A stretch of DNA of 29,171 nucleotides from a virus. A program made the translations under genes and the position numbers. The first letter of the stretch is position 1, and each line of letters begins with the position of its first letter. The DNA lies in IMG/VR virus record IMGVR_UViG_3300028840_003551, positions 1-29,171 of that record. One strand, given 5' to 3'. Shown piece by piece: positions 14,689 through 20,638 of the stretch. The notes under the pieces are model-generated. The model was not told the DNA's origin and searched no databases. It saw only the letters and a list, made by a program, of their open reading frames with translations.

Positions 14689-15288
14689 CTACTCGTCCTC
14701 GCCGCGCATCGACTCGAAGGCCTTGAGCACGGCCCTCGCCTCGTCGGCGGTCATGTTGTGCAGCTCCACGGTCCAGCCGGTGCCGTAGCGGCTGTGCTGG
14801 ATGCTACCCTTGCCCTTGGCGTAGTTGAGGGACGCACCGCCGACCCTGTGGCTGGCGGTCGAGGCCGTGACGTCGAAGCCCTTGAAGACGTCCAGCATGT
14901 GGCTCACGAAGGCCGAGTGCTTCTCCTCGCGTTCCTTGGTGGCGGCCCGTCGGCGAGCGATGGAGGCGGCGGACTTCTTCAAGCCCTTGAGCAGGCGCCA
15001 CATCCACCCGTGGTCCTCGACCTTGCTTTCCCAGACGGTCACGACGCTGCTCTTGGAGTCGTAGCGCTCGATCTCGATGGCGCACTTGCCGTCGACGTAC
15101 TCGTGGAAGCTCAGTTCGGTGTTGGCCTCACTGACCCAGATGGAGCGGCGCCGGGTCTTGGCGGACAGGCCCTCGGTCTGGTTGATCTTGTCGTAGCAGC
15201 GGACGGCCACCTCATACGAGTGGGCCTTGTCGAAGTCCTTCACCTGTGGGCGGACGGCTTCGAAGCTGGTCTTTCGGAAACGAGGCAT
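14689..15288 (-). CDS. Hypothetical protein, 199 aa
   Basis: Not recognised. Residues 50-95 read as beta strands (SIWVSEANTELSFHEYV, CAIEIERYDSKSSVVTVWES), residues about 98-140 as a basic helix (LLKGLKKSAASIARRRAATK), and the end as strand-helix (TGWTVELHNMTADEARAVLK). No cysteines in motif positions, signal or membrane segment. Start ATG 15288, with AAAGGA eight bases upstream. It precedes the AAA+/VWA cluster in the same direction and may belong to it. Confidence 0.6.
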   Translation of the reverse strand: MPRFRKTSFEAVRPQVKDFDKAHSYEVAVRCYDKINQTEGLSAKTRRRSIWVSEANTELSFHEYVDGKCAIEIERYDSKSSVVTVWESKVEDHGWMWRLLKGLKKSAASIARRRAATKEREEKHSAFVSHMLDVFKGFDVTASTASHRVGGASLNYAKGKGSIQHSRYGTGWTVELHNMTADEARAVLKAFESMRGEDE

Positions 15289-15307
15289 GTGTGAGTCCTT
15301 TCATTTT

Positions 15308-15333
15308 GATCGCTTGGCTCTGCCACTGCGATC
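15308..15333 (-). other. Intergenic hairpin
   Basis: Stem gatcgc (15308-15313) with gcgatc (15328-15333), inner tggc/gcca, loop of 3. It lies between the genes at 15346-16083 and 14689-15288. No T run follows on the leftward side. Confidence 0.4.
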
Positions 15334-15345
15334 GGGCTTGTCAGT

Positions 15346-16083
15346 CTACTTCAGGAAGGTGTACAGCGCCTGGGCGACGATCGAGTTGAGGCCGCAGCTG
15401 TCCGCCTTCGCGGCCTTCTTCGCCGCCTTCAGGATCTCGAGGTTGTCCACGGCGAAGTACACCACCACGGCCTTGCCCCGGCCGGTCGCCTTCGACTTCT
15501 TGGTGGCCTTCTTGGCCTTGGCCTTCTTCACTGCCGCCTGCCGCTTGGCCTTCCGACGGGGCTCGATCGTCTGCTTGCCCTTCTTGGTCGGCTTCGGCTC
15601 CGGCTTCTCGGTCAGGCCCGGCTGGTGCTTGGTGAAGGTGACGCTGGGCTTCTTGCCGGTCCGGACGACGGCGCAGACCACCTTCTTGGTCTTGTCGTTC
15701 GGCTTGATGAAGAACACCCGCGAGCGGTCCTTGCCGTTGAGCATCTCGATGCCGTTGATCGTGCAGCGGCCGTTGAAGCGCTGGTGCAGGACGGCCATCA
15801 CCTTGATCTCGTTCCGCTCCTCGAGCTGCTTCCTGATGTCGACCAGCTTGGCCTTCTTCGCGGCCTTGTTGTCCGCCGCCACGACCTCCCGGGCACTGCG
15901 CTTCTGAACGGCCATGTCTTCCTTCAAAAACTTCGCAGCCATCTCCTTCGTGGTCTTCGCAGCCATGTTCAATTCTCTCTTTCGCTCGTCCAGCCTCTTC
16001 CAGACCAAGGCCACCTGGCACTTGGCCGTCTTGTGATGCCGCGAGCCACAATGGCCGCAGCGCACGGCACGTCTCACTGCCAT
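15346..16083 (-). CDS. Zinc-knuckle protein with Lys-rich linker and ribbon-helix-helix domain
   Basis: A 245-residue frame. Residues 9-22 form a CX2CX4HX4C zinc knuckle (CGHCGSRHHKTAKC). About 40-150 is a helical and strand-rich middle of unknown type (LVDIRKQLEERNEI, GRCTINGIEML, SRVFFIKPNDKTKKVVCAVV). Residues about 160-205 are Lys/Ala/Pro-rich, and the end is a ribbon-helix-helix domain (AVVVYFAVDNLEILKAAKKA ... IVAQALYTFL) matching those at 10057-10551 and 11161-11454. ATG 16083 has GGAG five bases upstream. Internal ATGs (codons 40 and 57) also have plausible ribosome sites, so shorter products are possible. A nucleic-acid-binding role is likely. Confidence 0.65.
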   Translation of the reverse strand: MAVRRAVRCGHCGSRHHKTAKCQVALVWKRLDERKRELNMAAKTTKEMAAKFLKEDMAVQKRSAREVVAADNKAAKKAKLVDIRKQLEERNEIKVMAVLHQRFNGRCTINGIEMLNGKDRSRVFFIKPNDKTKKVVCAVVRTGKKPSVTFTKHQPGLTEKPEPKPTKKGKQTIEPRRKAKRQAAVKKAKAKKATKKSKATGRGKAVVVYFAVDNLEILKAAKKAAKADSCGLNSIVAQALYTFLK

Positions 16084-16095
16084 CGCATCTCCGAT

Positions 16096-16179
16096 CTAGA
16101 AGCCCTGCAGCTTCGGCAAGGCGATCATGTAGAAGCTCACGGCCAGCATCGACACGACGAACGTGATCGAGGTGATCAT
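16096..16179 (-). CDS. 27-residue single-pass membrane peptide
   Basis: ATG 16179 preceded by AAGGAG (which includes the stop of the gene upstream), then 27 codons and TAG. Apart from the first and last few residues the peptide is one hydrophobic stretch (ITFVVSMLAVSFYMIALP), long enough to cross a membrane. Short phage membrane peptides often act on host envelope or respiration, but no function is proposed. It fits exactly in the gap between its neighbours, which supports it. Confidence 0.5.
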   Translation of the reverse strand: MITSITFVVSMLAVSFYMIALPKLQGF

Positions 16180-16183
16180 TGGG

Positions 16184-16444
16184 CTACTCCTTGTCCGGGT
16201 AGACCCGCATCTCGGTCTTGTCCTCGAAGGACAGGCCGAAGCTGTCGATCTCGTTGAGCATCCCGACCACCTCGACCACCGTGTCCATGTCGGGGACGTC
16301 CACCTTGGCGATGCACGTCTCGCCCTCGGTGCCCTCGATCCAGGACAGCTCGACGCCCCAGCACTCGTCCGCTCGGTCGGTGATGTGGTCCACCATCTCC
16401 GACAACTCCTCGGCGTCCGTCGACCGCAGTTCGAATATCATCAT
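16184..16444 (-). CDS. Hypothetical protein, 86 aa
   Basis: Not recognised. Acidic, with helix AEELSEMVDHITDRADE, strands GVELSWIEG and ETCIAKVDVP, and helix DTVVEVVGMLNEID, reading like a ferredoxin-like or swapped-hairpin small fold. ATG 16444 is preceded by GGAGGAG at five bases; the next ATG one codon later is nearly as good. The frame is open to 16615, but the upstream part looks non-coding. It is the first gene after the long palindrome-rich region and may lead the leftward transcript to 9.7 kb. Confidence 0.65.
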   Translation of the reverse strand: MMIFELRSTDAEELSEMVDHITDRADECWGVELSWIEGTEGETCIAKVDVPDMDTVVEVVGMLNEIDSFGLSFEDKTEMRVYPDKE

Positions 16445-16504
16445 GGCTTCTCCTCCGTTGGGCTCTTGCCACTGGCCCCATGCCAGCTGTGCCCGTTTCC
16501 TGTT

Positions 16505-16533
16505 TGTCGAGGACTCACGCCCGCGCCTCGACA
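16505..16533 (-). other. Hairpin upstream of 86-aa gene
   Basis: Arms tgtcgagg (16505-16512) and cctcgaca (16526-16533), perfect over 8 pairs with a 13-base loop, in the untranslated stretch about 60 bases before the start of the gene at 16184-16444. Possible leader RNA structure. Confidence 0.4.
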
Positions 16534-16732
16534 CGCTGCCGCGGGAACCTATCCCCTCGGCCTTGGTGCATCGTTCGATCGACTCGTCTAGGCCCGACCC
16601 GGGAGAGCACACCAACGTTCCGGTCCTGCCATCGCGGCGGTCCGTAGTGATCCCGTTTGCTGTTCGAGTCGTTCGCCAGGCTCGATTGCCTGGATGGCCC
16701 CGCCGGGGGTCTATGCCCGCGGCCAGCCCGTT

Positions 16733-16850
16733 CCACTATTCGGTTGTCAAGAGGTCTCGGGGGTTGGTGTCCGCGTTGTTCGGCCGCGGCGCCGTTGTGT
16801 TGGGCGCCAGGCGTGGCCGTCCGACCGCCAACCCCGTATCCAGATGTCAA
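16733..16850 (-). promoter_or_regulatory. Pair of TTGACA-containing elements 100 bases apart
   Basis: On the - strand, TTGACAACCGAATAGTGG (16750-16733) and TTGACATCTGGATACGGG (16850-16833) agree at 13 of 18 positions. The first six bases equal a sigma-70 -35 box, but no -10 box stands at the right distance. They could be sites for another sigma factor or a repressor; chance similarity is possible. Confidence 0.25.
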
Positions 16851-16912
16851 ACAACAAGCACGACATAGGTAATATAAGGAAAGCGCGGCCGCCTGGCTAC
16901 AGGGCCGTATGT

Positions 16913-17146
16913 ACACGTGTGGACGTAGAACGCGTGGGATGAGCTGTTTAAATGCAGAATTCTGCGTTTCTCGACCTGCGTAGGCACGTGTGAATCGCCG
17001 GATCCGAAGGCCGGCCAGTGCGACCAACCCGCGAACTCTGCAGAATTCCGCAGTCCCGAGGCTATTCCTACGCATTCTAGGGATTCCCGGTTCAGGCCTT
17101 GAAGACCCGTGTGTATCACGGAACGGCAAATGCGTTATACACGTGT
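16913..17146. repeat. Cluster of palindromic repeats
   Basis: Palindromes acacgtgt (16913-16920, 17139-17146) lie outside gcagaattctgc (16954-16965) and gcagaattccgc (17040-17051). The direct repeat attcctac is at 17064-17071 and 17215-17222. Pairs of dyad-symmetric sites are typical of operators or origins. Confidence 0.5.
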
Positions 17147-17218
17147 GTAGACGCTATTTCTCCCGCAAACAAAATCTTCGGTGTCCCACGATTTTTGGGC
17201 GTTGACCGAGCCCGATTC

Positions 17219-17740
17219 CTACTGGCCGGGCCGCCTTCGGCCCACGATCCGGCGGAGCCAGCGAGGCAGCTGTGGCCGCTTCTCGTCCCGCACTGCCCGC
17301 TGCCGCTGCTTCGTCTTCGTCGATCGCACCTCGCGATGGCAGTGGAGGCAGAGCCACCGGACCTTCTTCTCGGCCTCGGGGCAGAACGGGTTCAGCTTCC
17401 GAGCGCTGCCACACCACTCGCAGTGGTCCGGCATCGTCTTCTTGCCGGCCAGGATCGACTGGAGCTCCTCGATGATGAACTGGTCTTCGGCGGTGGGGTG
17501 TGCCTTGTGAAGGCGGTAGTACAGGCGAGCCCGAAGTAGATGCTTCGGTCTGCTGGTGTGGTAGGCCTCGCGTGCGTACTCCAGGCGCTGGGCCCGCTCC
17601 TGGTGGTACTTCGTCTTCAGGACCTGACGTCGCTTCTTGTAGTTGTCCTTGGCGGCCCGCTTCAGGCAGGCCTTACACTTGTACTTGTTGGACGGGTAGA
17701 ACTCTGCCTTCCGCCCACAGTGCTTGCATCGCCGCTTCAT
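17219..17740 (-). CDS. Zinc-ribbon and HNH-like protein
   Basis: 173 residues with two metal-binding parts. N-terminus: C5, C8, C22, C25 (CKHC ... CKAC), followed by a basic helix (KRAAKDNYKKRRQVLKTKYH). C-terminus: CEWCG at 107-111 and WLCLHCHREV at 129-138, as in the ends of HNH nucleases, but the middle lacks the usual catalytic His pair (LNPFCPE instead of xxHHxD). It may be a degenerate HNH or recombination endonuclease VII-like protein, or simply a nucleic-acid-binding protein. ATGA overlap with the gene upstream. The tail is Arg-rich. Confidence 0.6.
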   Translation of the reverse strand: MKRRCKHCGRKAEFYPSNKYKCKACLKRAAKDNYKKRRQVLKTKYHQERAQRLEYAREAYHTSRPKHLLRARLYYRLHKAHPTAEDQFIIEELQSILAGKKTMPDHCEWCGSARKLNPFCPEAEKKVRWLCLHCHREVRSTKTKQRQRAVRDEKRPQLPRWLRRIVGRRRPGQ

Positions 17741-17946
17741 CGCCGCATGTCCCCTCTACGAATCAACGATCGGATGAACCCGAGATTGGCACGCTGGCCA
17801 CAGTACGGACAACGGACCGTCCAACGATCCGACCTGTGCTCGTGTCTCTCACCACAACGGCATTCCAGTTGGAGCATGTTGACGCCCGGGGTCCAGCGAG
17901 CACCCCTAATGACAAACGACCGAGCCTCGGCTCGTCGAGCAACCAT
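17737..17946 (-). CDS. Small zinc-ribbon protein, 69 aa
   Basis: One zinc ribbon, CRCGERHEHRSDRWTVRCPYCG (C29, C31, C45, C48 or close), flanked by Arg-rich ends. ATG 17946 has GGAGGT six bases upstream, so the N-terminal 20 basic residues are probably real. It begins inside the end of the sigma-like gene (41-base overlap) and its stop overlaps the next gene. Function unknown; DNA or RNA binding likely. Confidence 0.6.
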   Translation of the reverse strand: MVARRAEARSFVIRGARWTPGVNMLQLECRCGERHEHRSDRWTVRCPYCGQRANLGFIRSLIRRGDMRR

Positions 17947-18472
17947 CGGAGCACCTCCCTCGAAGGCGGGTCACCATTGCGGACACTAGCTGGGAGACTC
18001 GTCCTTCTGTCACCTTGCAATGGTCTGCCACCTCTCGTTGTGTCCGCAGGCCGGCCAGGCTGTCCAGGATCAGCCGGCCGCGGCTGTCCATCTGAGCGTA
18101 CAGCTGGTCGATGGTCTCTCGCTGTATCAGTAGGTCCAACGGCTCCAGCTGCTCGTCCGGTACTACGACAAAGCGATCGTCACGGCTGCCCTCGTTGTCA
18201 GTGATCCGCTTGTCCTGGAGCAGCTTCTTGTGATGTCCCTGTCGGCCGGCCATCGACCGGACCATGTCCTTGATCCGGCCTAGGATCCGATGTGAGGCGT
18301 ACTGCCGTAGGCTGACTGGGAAGCCGAATCGGTATCGCTTGGCACAGCTCCACAGAGCTAGCCGTGCCTCCTGTCGAGCCTCGTCCTGCAGAGCGGTCAT
18401 CTTGAGGGACGCCGCGATCGCTTCCCCTGTTTGTTCCGCCCACGCCCAGTCCGCTTCGTTGATGGTGTGCAT
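17906..18472 (-). CDS. Small sigma-factor-like protein, 188 aa
   Basis: Residues about 28-75 (LQDEARQEARLALWSCAKRY, FPVSLRQYASHRILGRIKDM) look like sigma-70 region 2, and about 120-172 (IDQLYAQMDSRGRLILDSLA, TQREVADHCKVTEGRVSQLV) like region 4 with its helix-turn-helix. The size suits a minimal two-domain sigma factor that would redirect host RNA polymerase to phage promoters. ATG 18472 has GGAAGG seven bases upstream. Its start lies 76 bases inside the preceding DUF5664-type gene, and its C-terminus overlaps the next gene by 41 bases. It could also be an RNA-polymerase-free DNA-binding regulator. Confidence 0.65.
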   Translation of the reverse strand: MHTINEADWAWAEQTGEAIAASLKMTALQDEARQEARLALWSCAKRYRFGFPVSLRQYASHRILGRIKDMVRSMAGRQGHHKKLLQDKRITDNEGSRDDRFVVVPDEQLEPLDLLIQRETIDQLYAQMDSRGRLILDSLAGLRTQREVADHCKVTEGRVSQLVSAMVTRLRGRCSDGCSTSRGSVVCH

Positions 18473-18798
18473 CGCTTCGCCTTCCGCCGCCGCCTGTTGT
18501 CCAGGTGGCCGTACTGTCCCTTGTCCGACTCCAGGTCCGCAATCATCGCTAGGCAGGCCAGCGCATGATCCAGGTGGCTCAGGCCGGAGTCCTTGTCCGG
18601 CTCGTTGCTGTCCCACCAGTCGGCCAGGTGGCGACGAGCTGCTCCGTACAAACGGCTGTAGGTCAGCCCGTCGCCTTCGGTGTAGTTGTAGTCCCCGTAC
18701 TTGATGGACCCGTTGGTTAGGGCCCTGGCGATCGCTCGCTCTGCCGCTGTGGGTATCAAGTCCATACGGAGCTTGCCCTGATCGTGTTTGATCGCCAT
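18397..18798 (-). CDS. DUF5664-type dATP/dGTP diphosphohydrolase
   Basis: 133 residues. The conserved pattern KHDQGKLRMDLIP (4-16), NGSIKYGDYNY (29-39), RRHLADWW (55-62) and DKDSGLSHLDHALACLAMI (68-86) matches the phage dATP/dGTP diphosphohydrolase family DUF5664; the HL-x-H and D residues are likely metal ligands. Hydrolysis of purine dNTPs would tune the pool for DNA synthesis or modification. The last 30 residues are Arg/Lys-rich and overlap the sigma-like gene by 76 bases, so this tail may be an add-on. ATG 18798 shares TGATG with the gene before. Confidence 0.75.
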   Translation of the reverse strand: MAIKHDQGKLRMDLIPTAAERAIARALTNGSIKYGDYNYTEGDGLTYSRLYGAARRHLADWWDSNEPDKDSGLSHLDHALACLAMIADLESDKGQYGHLDNRRRRKAKRCTPSTKRTGRGRNKQGKRSRRPSR

Positions 18799-19145
18799 CA
18801 GAGGAACACCTCTCCATCATCCGGATGCGGCACCGGGGTCTCGTCCCAGAGCTCCTGTGGAGTCTTCTTCCGGACCTTCGGCTTCTCCTTCAGCCGCTCC
18901 TCCAGCTTCTTCTTCAGCCGCTCCCGATCCTGGCCCCGACCTTCGTGCAGTCCCCTCGCTCGCATCGCCAGGCGTGCGAACACTCGTTCCTGCTTCGGTG
19001 TCAGGGTCTTGGTGACCGTCCAGTCGAAGATCGAGGCCAGGAAGTCACTCTCCCAGTCGTTGCATTCGATCTGATCCCTGACCTCGATGACGTCCTGGAT
19101 ATCCTTGTGCTGCTTTGCCCGCAGCTCTTCGTCAACTTCCCGCAT
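18798..19145 (-). CDS. Hypothetical helical protein, 115 aa
   Basis: Not recognised. Almost all helix: REVDEELRAKQHKDIQDVIE, WESDFLASIFDWTVTK, TPKQERVFARLAMRARG, then a charged coiled-coil-like stretch (DRERLKKKLEERLKEKPKVR). TLTPKQERVFARL resembles helical ends of phage replication proteins. Start ATG 19145 is preferred; ATG 19157 is also possible. It overlaps the gene upstream by 14 bases and the DUF5664-type gene by one. Confidence 0.6.
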   Translation of the reverse strand: MREVDEELRAKQHKDIQDVIEVRDQIECNDWESDFLASIFDWTVTKTLTPKQERVFARLAMRARGLHEGRGQDRERLKKKLEERLKEKPKVRKKTPQELWDETPVPHPDDGEVFL

Positions 19146-19449
19146 GCTCTCTCCCATCAACTCCTGTGTTCGCTGCTTGAAGCCTCTGCGTCTTCGCTGC
19201 CGGATCGACCGATGCTTCCAACGATGCGAGCTCTTCACGGATCTCTCCCTTCAGAATCGCATGGCAGTGGTCCTCGATCAGGGACACCAGGCGGACTGCC
19301 AGCTTGCCCGCATGCGGCGCACTGATGCCCACCACTTGGCAGCTTGAGGCGACGGACATCGCGATCTTCAGTTGCCGCTCGCTCGGTTCCTGGCGGCGCT
19401 CCTGTAGGTACGCCTGGAAGAATCGGTCGTTCCAGCTCTGCTTCGCCAT
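19132..19449 (-). CDS. Hypothetical helical protein, 105 aa
   Basis: Not recognised. Predicted helices NDRFFQAYLQERRQEPSERQ, LKIAMSVASSCQVVG, HAGKLAVRLVSLIEDHCH and KGEIREELASLEASV. No motif seen. ATG 19449 with GAGAGGA somewhat far upstream. The C-terminal end runs into the next gene by 14 bases. Confidence 0.55.
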   Translation of the reverse strand: MAKQSWNDRFFQAYLQERRQEPSERQLKIAMSVASSCQVVGISAPHAGKLAVRLVSLIEDHCHAILKGEIREELASLEASVDPAAKTQRLQAANTGVDGREHAGS

Positions 19450-19464
19450 CGTGGGCCATCCTCT

Positions 19465-19674
19465 CTATTGGTCAGCCCGGTCTGCGACGATCGCGCCTGC
19501 CAGTGTGGCGCGAACCAGTACGGCCTTGTTCTTGTACATCGCGTCCTTCGCATCGTAGATGCAGCTGCCCTCGTCCAGCACCTGGCCGTCCGGGGTGATC
19601 ACGATGAAACGGTTCCGCGTGTCCTTCCGTTGTTCGAGCGCTCTGGTGATCAACTCGTATTCACTCAGGGACAC
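19465..19674 (-). CDS. Hypothetical protein, 69 aa
   Basis: Not recognised. Helix LSEYELITRALEQRKDT followed by a strand-rich part (NRFIVITPDGQVLDEGSCIY) and KNKAVLVRATLAGAIVA. GTG 19674 has AAAGGAG upstream and overlaps the preceding gene by 14 bases. Hydrophobic C-terminus but too short for a confident membrane segment. Confidence 0.5.
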   Translation of the reverse strand: MSLSEYELITRALEQRKDTRNRFIVITPDGQVLDEGSCIYDAKDAMYKNKAVLVRATLAGAIVADRADQ

Positions 19675-19984
19675 CGTAGTCTCCTTTCCGCCTGTCTCGC
19701 AGCTCCGCCAACTTGGAGCGATTCCAGTTCTGCAGCTGACTGAAGTAGCCCACGATCCTGGTGACGTGTGTCATCACCCTCGGTTGTCGCTGGCCGGTCA
19801 GTACTGCCTCCAACTCGTCCCAGCCGTGATCTCTGATCGCGCTAATGCTCACGGCGAACTTGCTGGCCGTCTTGATGACGCCGATCAATGCCTGGTCCTC
19901 TGCGGGCGTGGCTCCCTCTTTCACGCCCAGCCAGACGAATCGATCGTCCTTTGCAATCTGCTCGTAGAACGCCTTACCATCCAT
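19661..19984 (-). CDS. Protein with NrdD-like glycyl-radical tail, 107 aa
   Basis: The last 33 residues (from about 75: TRIVGYFSQLQNWNRSKLAE, then LRDRRKGDY) resemble the C-terminus of anaerobic ribonucleotide reductase NrdD, where the glycine of R-x-x-G-Y carries the radical (Gly79 here). The NrdD zinc cysteines that come just before this are absent; the protein has no cysteine. The first 70 residues are helical and unlike NrdD. It could be a free-standing glycyl-radical domain for the host enzyme, as GrcA is for pyruvate formate-lyase, or merely share a motif. No other reductase gene is in the window. Confidence 0.55.
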   Translation of the reverse strand: MDGKAFYEQIAKDDRFVWLGVKEGATPAEDQALIGVIKTASKFAVSISAIRDHGWDELEAVLTGQRQPRVMTHVTRIVGYFSQLQNWNRSKLAELRDRRKGDYGVPE

Positions 19985-19998
19985 CCCCGTCTGTCCTC

Positions 19999-20304
19999 TC
20001 AGTTCGGCACCAGGGCCATCGCCTGGCGGTTGATGATCCAGGTGATCACGATGTGGTGGATATCAGCCTCCATCGCGGGCCCGTACATCAGTACGAATAC
20101 GCTCGGCATGTGGTCGAACACGATCTCGATCAACATCTCGATCACTTCCTCAACTGTCTCCGGCATCCGATGGAGCTCGATCTCCCCGGTCGTGATCTCC
20201 TTCGCGATCCGGAACGTCGTCTGCTCCAGCAGCGTCTTCGCCGTGATCGCCTGCACCACGCATTGCTTCATCGAGTCGTTGTCCTGCTGACTGTCGCCCC
20301 ACAT
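19999..20304 (-). CDS. Hypothetical protein, 101 aa
   Basis: Not recognised. Residues about 12-40 are helix and strand (KQCVVQAITAKTLLEQTTFR), 45-75 helical (ETVEEVIEMLIEIVFDHMPS), then hydrophobic VFVLMYGPAMEADIHHIVIT. ATG 20304 has GGAGGC eight bases upstream. It begins 155 bases inside the preceding gene's 3' end, an unusually long overlap. Confidence 0.55.
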   Translation of the reverse strand: MWGDSQQDNDSMKQCVVQAITAKTLLEQTTFRIAKEITTGEIELHRMPETVEEVIEMLIEIVFDHMPSVFVLMYGPAMEADIHHIVITWIINRQAMALVPN

Positions 20305-20626
20305 TGGCTTCGCCTCCGTTACCGAACTTGATGGTCCACAGGTTCGGATCCACCTGAGTCAGTTGGCCGCCCTGCGACTCCACCATCCTCTGAATTGCAC
20401 CCAGCATCGCCTGCCGCATACGACTGCGGGACTCTGCCAAGATGTTTGCTGCATCGCCATCGAGCTCACCCAACGACGGTGTCTTCGGCATACTGGGCAT
20501 CATCCCTTGACCGAAGCTGATCTTCCGAGCGCCCAACGGCACACCGGTGAACGGCTCTGGTTTCCTGCTGCCCCCGAGTGCACGCCCTTCCCTCCGTGCC
20601 TGCCTGTCCCTGCCTCCGCGACCCAT
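20150..20626 (-). CDS. Hypothetical protein, 158 aa, with long 3' overlap
   Basis: The N-terminus is Arg/Gly-rich (MGRGGRDRQARREGRALGGS). The middle is believable protein (PSLGELDGDAANILAESRSR, MRQAMLGAIQRMVESQGGQL, DPNLWTIKFGNGG). The last 50 residues, read over the next gene, are Asp/Gly/Arg/Ala-rich and look like a by-product of that overlap. ATG 20626 has AGGAG six bases upstream. Either the overlap is real or a frame change shortens the protein. No function is recognised. Confidence 0.5.
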   Translation of the reverse strand: MGRGGRDRQARREGRALGGSRKPEPFTGVPLGARKISFGQGMMPSMPKTPSLGELDGDAANILAESRSRMRQAMLGAIQRMVESQGGQLTQVDPNLWTIKFGNGGEANVGRQSAGQRLDEAMRGAGDHGEDAAGADDVPDREGDHDRGDRAPSDAGDS

Positions 20627-20638
20627 GTCCTGCTCCTC

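Larger units (their letters stand above)
16445..17218. other. 774-base non-coding, palindrome-rich region
   Basis: No reading frame here has believable composition and a good ribosome binding site. The right half (about 16,860-17,200) is AT-richer than its surroundings. It contains a perfect 12-base palindrome gcagaattctgc (16954-16965) and a near copy (17040-17051), the palindrome acacgtgt at 16913-16920 and 17139-17146, and related cacgtgtg at about 16985. A hairpin of 8 perfect pairs lies at 16505-16533. Candidates are a replication origin, an operator array or a non-coding RNA. No tRNA could be folded by eye. Confidence 0.6.

Noticed and set aside
13693-15294. Long + strand reading frame (533 codons) over the AAA+ region
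   Set aside because: It mirrors the well-supported - strand genes, has no ribosome binding site and no recognisable motif; long shadow frames are expected in GC-rich coding DNA.
16655-16690. tRNA-like T-loop sequence gttcgagtc
   Set aside because: No cloverleaf with acceptor and anticodon stems could be formed around it on either strand.
16515-17129. 204-codon frame through the non-coding region
   Set aside because: Arg/Pro-rich random-looking composition, no ribosome binding site, runs through palindromes.
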